This document shows, piece by piece, positions 26,755 to 35,425 of a DNA stretch of 64,000 bases (position 1 is the first letter of the stretch; the number at the start of each line of letters is the position of its first letter). The stretch covers positions 62,001 to 126,000 of the forward strand of contig NZ_JBFTEH010000001.1 in the NCBI RefSeq assembly GCF_041027365.1, given 5' to 3'. Source of the DNA: VKMB-3413 sp041027365. Lineage in GTDB: Bacteria; Pseudomonadota; Alphaproteobacteria; Rhizobiales; Rhizobiaceae. The notes beneath the pieces were generated by a model. The model was given only the letters and a program-made list of their open reading frames with translations, ran no database searches and was not told the origin of the DNA. The position numbers and the translations under genes were made by a program.

Positions 26755-27744
26755 TCAGACGTCCATCCGTCGGATCTCCTCGACCGTCAGGAAATCCGGA
26801 TTGCTGCCGGATTCGTAGGAGAATCCCGCCGCCACCGTCTGTCCCGTCTCGCCGATCCCGTTCACCGTGTAGTCCTGGTCCTTGTGGTGGAAGCGGATCG
26901 ACGGGCGCAGGACGAAGTGGTCGTCGAATTCCAGCGTCAGGTGGCTGTCGTCGGACGGGCACATGATCTCGTGCAGCTTCTCGCCAGGCCGGATGCCGAT
27001 GACCTTCGCCTCGCGCGTGCCGCTATAGGCCTCGACGAGGTCGAGGATCCGCACCGACGGGATCTTCGGCACGAAGATCTCGCCGCCATGCATGCGCTCG
27101 AAGTTCTTCAGGACGAAGTCGACGCCGCCCTGCAGCGTGATCCAGAAGCGGGTCATGCCCTCGTGCGTCACCGGCAGCGGCGTCTTGCCCTCCGCGACCA
27201 GCTTCTTGAACAGCGGCACGACCGAGCCGCGCGAGCCGACGACGTTGCCGTAGCGCACCACCGAAAAGATCGGGCCGCGGCCGCCGGTGACGTTGTTCGC
27301 CGCGACGAACAGCTTGTCGGAGGCGAGCTTGGTGGCGCCGTAGAGGTTGATCGGGTTCGCCGCCTTGTCGGTGGACAGGGCGATCACCTTCTTCACGTCC
27401 GTCGCGATCGCTGCCTCGATGACGTTCTGGGCGCCGTTGATATTCGTCTTGATGCACTCGTTCGGATTGTATTCCGCGACCGGAACGTGCTTCAGCGCTG
27501 CGGCATGGATCACATAGTCGACCCCGAGCATTGCGCGCTTCAGCCGCTCGCCGTCGCGCACGTCGCCGATGAAGTAGCGCATGACGGGATCGTCGAAGCG
27601 CTGGCCCATCTCGTACTGCTTCAGCTCGTCACGCGAGTAGATCACGAGCCGTCGCGGCTTGTAGCGCGAGAGGATCGTCTCGGTGTACTTCTTGCCGAAG
27701 GAACCCGTTCCTCCCGTGATCAAAATAGACTTGCCGTCAAACAA
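26755..27744 (-). CDS. pseB: UDP-GlcNAc 4,6-dehydratase (inverting) PseB
   Basis: First enzyme of CMP-pseudaminic acid synthesis: NADP-dependent 4,6-dehydration with C5 inversion of UDP-GlcNAc. The 329-residue extended SDR has the cofactor motif ITGGTGSFGKK, the catalytic ALSTDKAANPINLYGATK (the Asp-Lys and Tyr-x-x-x-Lys of the family) and the substrate region EGMTRFWITLQGGVDFVL. The start is a TTG with GGAG seven bases upstream. It is the last gene of the - strand cluster, 150 bases after the HAD gene, and may have its own promoter. Confidence 0.94.
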   Translation of the reverse strand: MFDGKSILITGGTGSFGKKYTETILSRYKPRRLVIYSRDELKQYEMGQRFDDPVMRYFIGDVRDGERLKRAMLGVDYVIHAAALKHVPVAEYNPNECIKTNINGAQNVIEAAIATDVKKVIALSTDKAANPINLYGATKLASDKLFVAANNVTGGRGPIFSVVRYGNVVGSRGSVVPLFKKLVAEGKTPLPVTHEGMTRFWITLQGGVDFVLKNFERMHGGEIFVPKIPSVRILDLVEAYSGTREAKVIGIRPGEKLHEIMCPSDDSHLTLEFDDHFVLRPSIRFHHKDQDYTVNGIGETGQTVAAGFSYESGSNPDFLTVEEIRRMDV

Positions 27745-27894
27745 GGACTGCTCCGATGAATTTTCTGCGCAAGAGGCGGTGTGCCGGCCGCAGCTGCGCC
27801 TGGATTTCGCAGCAGCGTTCGATGGGAGCGATCTTGCACGCGGCCATTGCCCGTGCCTTGCCTGCCCGCGAATGCCCGATACCGCGCAGCGACG

Positions 27895-28593
27895 TCAGGC
27901 GAGAGCGCCGGCACGCCCAGCCAGTGCGAATCGGGAAGTCAGCGCATCCGGCAGCGCGCGCAAATCGTCGATGGTGACGGCCGCCTCGTAGCCGGGCTTG
28001 GCAACGGCTCCGGCATGGGCGCCTGTCAGCACGCGGATCGTCAGCACGCCGAGGGGGGTCAGCCCGACGAAATCCTTGGCCGGATTGTCCCCGACATAGA
28101 CCATGTCCGTCCAGTCGCAGCCTTCCGCCTCACGGATGCGTTCGAAACAGAGCGTGGCAGGCTTGGCGGCGGCGACGCCGAAGCGGTGGGTGATGAACAC
28201 GCGCCGGAAGCGCGGCCAGAGCGCCAGGGCGTCGACCTTGTTGCGCTGGACGATCTTGTGTCCGTCGGTGACGAGGTAGAGCGGCGCGACCCGCCCGTAG
28301 CGGTCGAGCACGTCCCGCGCGGCGGGAAACAGCGACAGCGAGGGACGGTGATGGCGGTAGACGCGGACGCATTCGGCGACACGCCCACGTGACCAGCGGC
28401 CATGCGCCTCAAGCCAACGGTCGAACACCTTGCCGCGGCCCTCCCGGGAAAGAACCGTCCTGAGAAAGGCCAGCGAGGCGGCCGCGTCCCAGCCCCATTC
28501 CGCCTCGCCATGGCGCGCAAGCGCGGCGAGCCCTCCGTCGACGAAGCTTGCCTCGTCGTAGAGGGTGTCGTCGAGATCAAAGATCAGGATCAT
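27895..28593 (-). CDS. HAD-superfamily hydrolase
   Basis: 232-residue haloacid dehalogenase-like phosphatase. Motif I is ILIFDLDDTLYDE with the nucleophile Asp, motif II LYLVTDGHK, and the final acidic motif VYVGDNPAKDFVG. An alpha-helical cap lies between motifs I and II. Its ATG lies 17 bases inside the end of the SDR/ATP-grasp gene, so the two are coupled and probably act together on a sugar phosphate or activated intermediate. The substrate is unknown; it is not related to PseG. Confidence 0.85.
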   Translation of the reverse strand: MILIFDLDDTLYDEASFVDGGLAALARHGEAEWGWDAAASLAFLRTVLSREGRGKVFDRWLEAHGRWSRGRVAECVRVYRHHRPSLSLFPAARDVLDRYGRVAPLYLVTDGHKIVQRNKVDALALWPRFRRVFITHRFGVAAAKPATLCFERIREAEGCDWTDMVYVGDNPAKDFVGLTPLGVLTIRVLTGAHAGAVAKPGYEAAVTIDDLRALPDALTSRFALAGRAGALA

Positions 28594-30496
28594 GAAGGAC
28601 GATGTCCTGGGGTACGCGGATCTGCCGGATCTCGCCCGGGACCCGGGCGAAGGGTGGCAGCTTCCGGTCGGGCTCCACCGCTTGCAGAAGCGACCAGAGG
28701 AGGCTGTCCAGCCCGGCGGAGAGCGAAGCCGTCGATGCTCCGCCGAAGCGGGCGTTGACTTCGATGACCGCAAGGCCGGTCCCGGTGACCATGGCCTGCA
28801 TGACCACCGGGCCGAAGAGCCCGAGGGCGCCGAGGATCTCGGCCGCCTGCGCTTCAAGTCGGTCGTCCCGGAAGGTGGTCGTGATCTGGCTTTCGCCCGC
28901 AACGACGCGGTCGCGCCGACGCAGGACCAGCCCGTGTACCGCACCGGATGTCGTCAGGAAGGCGTCGATGCTGATCTCCCGGCCTTCCACGAAGGGCTGG
29001 AAGATCGGCTCGGACAAGCCGGCGGCATGAGCGCGAGCAGCCTGCGGCGAAAGGTCGAGGCCGAGCCCGCGCGAGCCGGCGCCGAAGCGTTCCTTGACCA
29101 CCAGGCGTTCTGCCCCGAGGCCGTCGGGATCGCTCGCGGCAGGAATGACGGGAAGACCTTTCGCGGCGCCCCATTCGGCAAAGGCGAGCTTGTCGAGACA
29201 GCGTGCGACCGCCGCCGGCTCGGAGACCAGAACCGCGATCCCGGCTTTGGCGAGTTCGGCCTTGGCCTGCGCCCAGAACGCAAGTTCGCCGTCGCGGGTC
29301 GGCAGGATCGCGCGGATGCCCCGGGCGGCGCATTCGCCGCGCAGCGCCTCGGCGGTGGTCTCTTCGAGGCGCTGCATCTGCCAGAACGCGTCCGCGACAT
29401 GGCGGCTCGGCGCATGGGGGTCGACATCCCCGGCGATGACGCGGGCGCCGGGATCGACCCGCCGGGCGGCCGCCTGCATGGCGCGAACCAGCGGAACCTT
29501 GCGGGCCGCCGAGCTCACGAGGACGACGAGCGGCGGCCGAGCGGCCACGGCGGCCGGAATTGCGGACCGCTGCCGTTCAAAGTTCACGATCTCTGCGATC
29601 GCGCGTTCGAGGTCATAGGCCGGCACCCAGTCAACGAGCTCTCGAAGCTTCGTCGTATCGGCCTCGGACGCCTCGAAAGGGATGTCGGCCGTCTCGGTCC
29701 TGATGGCGGCATCGGGGAAATGGGATCTGAGAATCTCGACGACATCGCCCACTCGGCGCGACCGTCCCGTCCCGAGATTGACGATACCGGTCGCACCCGT
29801 CGCGACGGCGAGCCGCATCAGGCCTTCGGCGCTGTCGGCAGCATATACGTAGTCGAACAGCCCCTCCGGCCGGTAGACGGTGATCGCCTCACCCTTCAAC
29901 AGCGCCCGCACCCAGCGGGAGATGACATCACGCGAATTGCGCCCGTAGCCGCGGAAAATCCGTACGCAGAGCGTGGAGAACCGGCACGACTGGAGGCCCG
30001 CTAGGAAGGCGAGCTCGATCTCGTGCGACAGCTTGGCCGAACCGACGAGGTTGCGCGGCTGAATCGGCGCTCCCTCCTTCAACCTGACGGCCACCTCGCG
30101 CGGAGCGTCAAACTGGTAAAGCGCCTGATCGTAGATCAGGTAGGACGACGCGAAGACGACGCGCTCAAGAACGGGGCAGTCCTGTGCCAGCGTCATGAGA
30201 TGGTGGCTGAGCTGGACGTTGTGACGGAAGTTCTCGTGCCAGAAGCCGGGCGTCTCGACAGAGCGCTCGAAGGTCGCGGCCAGATGGATGATGATGTGCG
30301 GGCCGAAATCGTTAAGTTCCGTAAGCGAGAGATCATTGAGATCACCCTCGCGATACCGGATCCCGTCCGGGAATTCCGTGGGACACGATTTCAGGTCGCC
30401 CGCCCATACGTCGGCACCGGCCGCCGCGAGCCGCGGGACCAGTTCTCGGCCGATGACGCCGGCGGCGCCCGTCACAAATACCCGCTTGCCCTTCAC
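28577..30496 (-). CDS. Fusion of NAD-dependent epimerase/dehydratase and ATP-grasp ligase domains
   Basis: 639 residues in two parts. Residues 1-310 form an extended SDR with cofactor loop VTGAAGVIGRE (Gly10, 13, 16). Where family members have Tyr-x-x-x-Lys, this protein reads VGSAK, with Val151 in place of the catalytic tyrosine and Lys155 kept, so normal epimerase or dehydratase chemistry is doubtful. Residues about 322-639 resemble the CarB-type ATP-grasp fold: ATP-binding LVVKERFGAGSRGL (466-479) and metal-binding VIEVNARFGG (Glu579, Asn581). It should form an acyl phosphate and a C-N or similar bond. The GTG start overlaps the GNAT stop by 4 bases. It likely modifies the nonulosonic acid or its precursor; the substrate is unknown. 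Confidence 0.85.
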   Translation of the reverse strand: MKGKRVFVTGAAGVIGRELVPRLAAAGADVWAGDLKSCPTEFPDGIRYREGDLNDLSLTELNDFGPHIIIHLAATFERSVETPGFWHENFRHNVQLSHHLMTLAQDCPVLERVVFASSYLIYDQALYQFDAPREVAVRLKEGAPIQPRNLVGSAKLSHEIELAFLAGLQSCRFSTLCVRIFRGYGRNSRDVISRWVRALLKGEAITVYRPEGLFDYVYAADSAEGLMRLAVATGATGIVNLGTGRSRRVGDVVEILRSHFPDAAIRTETADIPFEASEADTTKLRELVDWVPAYDLERAIAEIVNFERQRSAIPAAVAARPPLVVLVSSAARKVPLVRAMQAAARRVDPGARVIAGDVDPHAPSRHVADAFWQMQRLEETTAEALRGECAARGIRAILPTRDGELAFWAQAKAELAKAGIAVLVSEPAAVARCLDKLAFAEWGAAKGLPVIPAASDPDGLGAERLVVKERFGAGSRGLGLDLSPQAARAHAAGLSEPIFQPFVEGREISIDAFLTTSGAVHGLVLRRRDRVVAGESQITTTFRDDRLEAQAAEILGALGLFGPVVMQAMVTGTGLAVIEVNARFGGASTASLSAGLDSLLWSLLQAVEPDRKLPPFARVPGEIRQIRVPQDIVLHDPDL

Positions 30497-31107
30497 CTGC
30501 TTCCTTCCTTCCTGACGTGTGAACGCACCAGGCCGTGAACGAGAGAATCCGTCGGCCGTCCGTCGACGACGACATGCTCGATCATTCGGCCTTCAAAGAT
30601 CATGCCGGACGATTCCAGCGTGACGATGTGCGCTTTGCGCGTCGCATAGGTCTCCGTGAAGATCCTATTCAGGCTCAGATCGTCGAAGGCGAGCCCTCGA
30701 ATCAACCGCAGAAACGTCGAGAAAGCCTCGGCCCTGGACCCGGGATCCGCTTCGATTTGCGGATCGAGCAGGAACGATATCTCGGCCCGCCGGTCGGGCC
30801 AGGAGACATGGACCAGCCCTCCATAGCCGATCAGTACGCCGTCCCGCTCGATCGCGAGGAGAATCGTCGACGGCGTCAGGCTCGGCTTTTGCGGCCAGAT
30901 CTGCGCGGCAAAGTAGGCGCGCTGCCCGTCCGGCGGGATCGGCGCGTCCTGCCGCAGCACATCCATCTGGGCGTTGCGCCAGAGCCGGATCGGCTCGATG
31001 TCGGGCGGATCGACGGCACGAAGCACGAGCGGGCCGTCGCACAGGACCGGGCGCGGCATGATGCGGTACGGCCCGAACCCCGCCGCGGCTTCGCTCGGCG
31101 GGCTCAT
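30493..31107 (-). CDS. GNAT acetyltransferase, possible PseH equivalent
   Basis: 204-residue GNAT-family N-acyltransferase with LRAVDPPDIEPIRLWRN near the N-terminus and the strand/loop RDGVLIGYGGLVHVSW followed by RRAEISFLLDP, then LNRIFTETYATRKAHIVTLE. PseH acetylates UDP-4-amino-4,6-dideoxy-AltNAc in the pseudaminic pathway, and this is the only acetyltransferase in the cluster, so it is the natural candidate. Similarity to PseH proper cannot be scored here. It overlaps both neighbours by 4 bases. Confidence 0.75.
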   Translation of the reverse strand: MSPPSEAAAGFGPYRIMPRPVLCDGPLVLRAVDPPDIEPIRLWRNAQMDVLRQDAPIPPDGQRAYFAAQIWPQKPSLTPSTILLAIERDGVLIGYGGLVHVSWPDRRAEISFLLDPQIEADPGSRAEAFSTFLRLIRGLAFDDLSLNRIFTETYATRKAHIVTLESSGMIFEGRMIEHVVVDGRPTDSLVHGLVRSHVRKEGSR

Positions 31108-32003
31108 GGGGCGGAATCCTTCGGCTTCGGTCGGAGGAATGCGATGAGATTGCGCCCGAGCCCGACGTCTGCCAGCGCAGCGTAGAAGCGATTGGCTCGC
31201 TCCGGCCCCGCCGCGCCGATCAGTCGCTCCAGCCTGAGGCGCGCCTGGTGCGCGGCGGGACCCCGGCTCCGGTCGGCGACGTAATTCGACCCGGGATGCG
31301 CCAGGAAAAGATCCACCGGAAAGTCTGCAAGGAGAGCGAGCGTCTCCCACCCCGTCGCCTCCGCCGTGGATCGCAGGCTCTCCCCCGAAAAGTATGACAG
31401 GTGATCGGGAATCGCGATCCAGAACCGGTGGTCGATGTCGCCGGCTTCCAGAAGCGCTTCCTGATACCCCGAGCCGTCGTTCGGCACGGTCGCCACCAGG
31501 ATCCCGTCCGGCCGCACCAGACGATGGAGCGCCTGCAGAAGCCCGACCGGATCGAGGACGTGTTCGAGCACGTTTCCGAGCCAGACCAGATCGAAGCTCT
31601 CGTCGGCCGCGATGCGCGTTTCCAATAGGGCGAAGATATCGCCCTGCTCGACATGCGACGTCATGTCGGGATTCATGGTCTCGACACCCGTTCGACTGAA
31701 GTCGATGCCGGTCACCTCCCAGCCGCGCTCGGCAAAGGCCTTCAAGACGAAGCCTTCGCCGCAACCGACGTCGAGGAGGCGACCTGGCCGGTCACGGCCG
31801 AGCAGGGCTATCGCCTGTTCGCTCCGTTGTTCGATCCGCAGTCGGATCGCGTCGCGTTCGAGCGGCGAGTACTCGCGCCGGTAATTGCCGCGCTCGGTCT
31901 GGTAGTAGACGTCGCTGTAATAGGCCGCGAGCCCTTCCGGCGTCGGACGATCCGCGGCCTCCAGGAAGCCGAGCGGATGTCGGCGGAGCCGTGGATCGTT
32001 CAC
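31104..32003 (-). CDS. Class I SAM-dependent methyltransferase
   Basis: 299-residue protein with a Rossmann methyltransferase core: motif I RLLDVGCGEGFVLKAF, GWEVTGIDFSRTGV, and motif IV-like FDLVWLGNVLEHVLDPVGLL. It is of the kind often found in surface-polysaccharide and nonulosonic-acid clusters, where it methylates sugars or termini. The likely start is a GTG overlapping the pseF stop (GTGA). The C-terminal third is helical and probably forms the acceptor site. Confidence 0.82.
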   Translation of the reverse strand: MNDPRLRRHPLGFLEAADRPTPEGLAAYYSDVYYQTERGNYRREYSPLERDAIRLRIEQRSEQAIALLGRDRPGRLLDVGCGEGFVLKAFAERGWEVTGIDFSRTGVETMNPDMTSHVEQGDIFALLETRIAADESFDLVWLGNVLEHVLDPVGLLQALHRLVRPDGILVATVPNDGSGYQEALLEAGDIDHRFWIAIPDHLSYFSGESLRSTAEATGWETLALLADFPVDLFLAHPGSNYVADRSRGPAAHQARLRLERLIGAAGPERANRFYAALADVGLGRNLIAFLRPKPKDSAP

Positions 32004-32701
32004 CCGAAAATCCTTTCGTGCTTCAGTTCCGCCATCGCCCAGTCCTCCTCGGTGTCGATGTCCTGAACCTTCGCCGCCGGCAGCACCACCGAGCCGGTGT
32101 TGTCGCCCATCAGCACGCGGTCGCTTAGGAAGGCCCGCGTACGGAACCAGTACCACTGGCCAGCGTCATGATAGGCGGGCGGAAGATCCTGGCTGCGCAC
32201 GTTCAGGTTTTCCGGGAAGTTCAGGCGGATGCGTCCTTCGCCATCGCGGGCGAGGGAGCGCCAGATCGGATAGGAGAAGGCGGCGACCGGCATCAGGACG
32301 TCATAGCGGCTGTCCGTCAGGCTGACGCGGCCGTCCGCGAGGTCGTGGGCTTCGACGAACGGCGCCGTCGGATAGAGGCAGCAGGCGAGATCGAAGGTTT
32401 CGCCCCTGTCGGCATAGCGCGCAAGGACCTCGACCAGCACGTCGGACGTCGTCGCATGGTCGGTCGACGCCTCTTGCGAGCGCAGGAACGGCACGTCGGC
32501 TCCGGCGGCGCGCGCGACCTCGGCGATCTCCGCATCGTCGGTCGAGACCATGACGGCGTCGAAGGCGCCGGAGGCGAGCGCCGCCCGGCACGACCATGCC
32601 AGCATCGGCCGGCCGCGGAACGGGCGGATGTTCTTGCGCGGAATGCGTTTGGAACCGCCTCGGGCGGGGATGATGCAGAGGGCGCGCGAAGTTTCGCTCA
32701 A
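32000..32701 (-). CDS. pseF: CMP-nonulosonate cytidylyltransferase PseF
   Basis: Activates pseudaminic acid with CTP to the CMP-sugar. The 233-residue product has the CMP-sugar synthase N-terminus IIPARGGSKRIPRKNIRPF, then AFDAVMVSTDDAEIAEVA and the C-terminal VQDIDTEEDWAMAELK. The start is a TTG overlapping the pseI stop (TTGA). Adjacent pseI supports the PseF rather than the NeuA assignment. Confidence 0.91.
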   Translation of the reverse strand: MSETSRALCIIPARGGSKRIPRKNIRPFRGRPMLAWSCRAALASGAFDAVMVSTDDAEIAEVARAAGADVPFLRSQEASTDHATTSDVLVEVLARYADRGETFDLACCLYPTAPFVEAHDLADGRVSLTDSRYDVLMPVAAFSYPIWRSLARDGEGRIRLNFPENLNVRSQDLPPAYHDAGQWYWFRTRAFLSDRVLMGDNTGSVVLPAAKVQDIDTEEDWAMAELKHERIFG

Positions 32702-33768
32702 GCGTCGATCCCGCCTTCGATCATGGAAGCGTCCAGAGGCTCGCCGAAGGCGAGGTCGCGGGTCGCCGGACGGCCGAGCACGCGGTCGAAATACCGGGGC
32801 TTCAGGCCGTTGCCGGGACGGATCGAGCGGATATTCGCCTCGCTCAGAGGCTCGCCCCGCGCGACGGGCGCCACCACGTAAAGGGAGCGGCGGTTCTTGA
32901 GGACGCTCGCCTCCGACGCCGTCGGTTCGAAGGCGGGCGCGCCGATCGCGGCGCGGGCGATGCGGGCGGTGCGCACGAGTTCGGCCAGTTCCGCCGGCTC
33001 CAGCGAGAAGGCGCTGTCGACACCGCCCTCGGCGCGGTCGAGGGTGAAATGCTTCTCGATGAAATCTGCACCCAGAGCGACCGCAATGGCGGCGACGACG
33101 GTCCCGAGCGTGTGGTCCGAAAGGCCCGCCACGACATCGAAGCGGCGGGCGATCTCGGCGATCGTTGCGAGATTGGCTTCCTCCGGCGGTGCCGGATAGG
33201 CGGCGGTGCAATGAAGCACCACCAGGTCTTCCGCCCCGGCGCCGCGTGCGGCCTCGACCGCCTCGGCGATCTCCCCGAGCGTTGCCATGCCCGTCGACAT
33301 GACGATCGGCTTGCCGGTTCGCGCCACGCGGCGGATCAGCGGCAGGTCGATCAGCTCGGGCGACGCGATCTTGTAGGCCGGGGCACCCAGCTCTTCGAGG
33401 AGTTCCACCGCCGTCGGATCGAAGGGCGAGGAGAAGACCGTGATCCCGATCTTGCGCGCATGCTCGAAGATCGGCCCGTGCCAGTCCCAGGGCGTGTGGG
33501 CTTCTTCGTAGAGCTCGTAGAGACGGCGCCCGTCCCACAGCCCGCCCTTGACCATGAATTCCGGCCCGTGATGGTCGATGGTGATCGTGTCGGCGCGATA
33601 GGTCTGGATCTTCACCGCGTCCGCGCCGGCCTCCTTGGCTGCATCGAGGATCCGCAGGGCACGGGCGAGTTCGCCGTTATGGTTGCCCGACATCTCCGCA
33701 ACGATGTACGGCGGCTCGTCGGGGCCGATCCTGCGGCCGGCAATGGCGATCGTTCTTGCGGCGTGCAT
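32698..33768 (-). CDS. pseI: Pseudaminic acid synthase PseI
   Basis: Condenses phosphoenolpyruvate with 2,4-diacetamido-2,4,6-trideoxy-altropyranose. The 356-residue product has a TIM-barrel NeuB-like domain, with PYIVAEMSGNHNGEL at the start and DAVKIQTYRADTITID, FSSPFDPTAVELLEELG and CTAAYPAPPEEANL inside. A C-terminal SAF (antifreeze-like) domain with RSLYVVAPVARGEPLSEANI follows. The GNHNG motif marks PseI within the NeuB family. I prefer the ATG at 33768; a TTG further upstream is in frame. About 170 bases separate it from pseC. Confidence 0.94.
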   Translation of the reverse strand: MHAARTIAIAGRRIGPDEPPYIVAEMSGNHNGELARALRILDAAKEAGADAVKIQTYRADTITIDHHGPEFMVKGGLWDGRRLYELYEEAHTPWDWHGPIFEHARKIGITVFSSPFDPTAVELLEELGAPAYKIASPELIDLPLIRRVARTGKPIVMSTGMATLGEIAEAVEAARGAGAEDLVVLHCTAAYPAPPEEANLATIAEIARRFDVVAGLSDHTLGTVVAAIAVALGADFIEKHFTLDRAEGGVDSAFSLEPAELAELVRTARIARAAIGAPAFEPTASEASVLKNRRSLYVVAPVARGEPLSEANIRSIRPGNGLKPRYFDRVLGRPATRDLAFGEPLDASMIEGGIDA

Positions 33769-33936
33769 CTGGCGTGTCTCGCTCGTTCTGTCTCTTCTAG
33801 GCAAGGTCGCGACCGTGTGGCGCGGGATTGCCGGCTATCGTCTCGCCGCGGCCGATCTTCGGCTCGTCCGCCAAAGTCCGAACACATCCTCCGGCGGCAG
33901 TCACGGATTCGGGCGCGGCCGCGAGCGGCAACGGCT

Positions 33937-35154
33937 TCACGACAGCACCTCGCGAAGTGCAGCGACGACCCGGTCCTGCTGCGCCTCGGTCATCCCGTGA
34001 TAGAGCGGGATCGAGATCGCGCGGTCGTAGTAGCGCTCGGCCTGCGGGCAGTGGCCGGCGCGGAAGCCGAGACGGCGATAGTAGGGCTGCCGGTAGATCG
34101 GGATGTAGTGGACGTTGACGCCGATGCCGCGCCGGCGCAGCGCATCGAAGACGGCCCTGCGGCCGCCGCCGGTTTCCGCCTCCCTGAGCCGCACGATGTA
34201 GAGATGGAAGCTGGAGCGGGTCTCGGCCTGCCTCGCCGGCAGGTCGAGCGGCAGGTCCGACAGCAGACGGTCGTAGCGGTCGGCCAGCGCGTTGCGGCGG
34301 TCGACGAATTGGCCGAGCCGCCGCATCTGGGACAGGCCGAGCGCGGCCTGCAACTCGGTCATGCGGTAGTTCCAGCCGAGGTCCACCTGCTCGTAGGCCC
34401 AGACGCCGTCGGGTTCACCCTCCATGAGCGCCGGATCGCGTGTGATGCCGTGCGAGCGCAAAAGCGCGAGCTTTGCGGCGAGCGCCGGGTCCGCGGTCGT
34501 CGCGGCGCCGCCTTCGGCGGTGGTCACGATCTTGACCGGGTGGAAGGAGAACACCGTGATGTCGGAATGTGCGCCGGCGCCGACGGGCCGGTTGGCGTAC
34601 GAGCCGCCGAGCGCGTGGCTCGCGTCCTCGACGACGTGGAAGCCATAGCGCTTGGCCAGAGCCCCGATCGCGTCCATCCGGCAGGACTGTCCGCCCATGT
34701 GCACGGGGATCACCAGCTTCGGCAGCCGGCCGATCCTGGCCGCCGCTTCGAGCTTTTCGGCCAGCGCCTCCGGCGCCATGTTGAAGGTGTCAGGCTCGAT
34801 GTCGACGAAATCGACGTCGGCGCCGCAATAACGCGCGCAGTTGGCCGAAGCGACGAAGGAGACCGGCGAGGTCCAGACGAGATCGCCCGGCCCAGTGCCG
34901 AGCGCGAGGCAGGCGAGATGGAGCGCCGAGGTGGCGGAATTCGCCGCCACCGCGAACGGCGCGGTCGTGGCCGCCGAGAGCGCCTCCTCGAATTGCGGCA
35001 CTCGCGGCCCCTGCGTCAGGTAGTCCGAGGTGAGGGCGTCGACGACAGCGGCGATATCGTCCGGCCCGATCGCCTGCCGACCATACGGGATGGTCTCGGA
35101 CGGAGCCGCAGGAAGCTCGTCGCGCCGGCCGGTTGGTTGCTGCACGGTCCGCAT
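33937..35154 (-). CDS. pseC: UDP-4-amino-4,6-dideoxy-AltNAc transaminase PseC
   Basis: PLP-dependent aminotransferase for the second pseudaminic step. The 405-residue product is of the DegT/DnrJ/EryC1 family: substrate loop SDYLTQGPRVPQFE, PLP-phosphate contacts ANSATSALHLA, Asp177 in VVEDASHALGG and the PLP lysine Lys208 in SFHPVKIVTTAEGG. The ATG at 35154 gives the usual length; an in-frame TTG lies 27 bases upstream. The first gene of the - strand cluster, it is divergent from the TPR-glycosyltransferase gene across about 270 bases that should carry both promoters. Confidence 0.93.
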   Translation of the reverse strand: MRTVQQPTGRRDELPAAPSETIPYGRQAIGPDDIAAVVDALTSDYLTQGPRVPQFEEALSAATTAPFAVAANSATSALHLACLALGTGPGDLVWTSPVSFVASANCARYCGADVDFVDIEPDTFNMAPEALAEKLEAAARIGRLPKLVIPVHMGGQSCRMDAIGALAKRYGFHVVEDASHALGGSYANRPVGAGAHSDITVFSFHPVKIVTTAEGGAATTADPALAAKLALLRSHGITRDPALMEGEPDGVWAYEQVDLGWNYRMTELQAALGLSQMRRLGQFVDRRNALADRYDRLLSDLPLDLPARQAETRSSFHLYIVRLREAETGGGRRAVFDALRRRGIGVNVHYIPIYRQPYYRRLGFRAGHCPQAERYYDRAISIPLYHGMTEAQQDRVVAALREVLS

Positions 35155-35425
35155 CTCCCGGGAAAAATCGCCGCTAGGCAAAGCATGCGGGGCTTGTGCC
35201 GCGCTGGACCGGCATTGCGGTCACCACGCGTCCGCCTTTGGCAGCCTCCGCGCCCGACTTTCCCGGCCAGGCGAGTCACCTCGGTCTCCTTCGCGAAAGC
35301 CGGTCAGGCTGAGACAACCTTGCTGCCCTTAAGTCGGCATGTGCCGCAGTCTCCGCCGCGCGAAACTCGCCTGCGCCGGAGCGTCTGCCCTTGCGTGCCA
35401 GCGCCTTTTGATTCTCCTGTTCGGG

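Noticed and set aside
27895..28593. HAD protein as a PseG replacement
   Set aside because: HAD phosphatases are unrelated to PseG and the reaction type differs; kept only as a testable idea.
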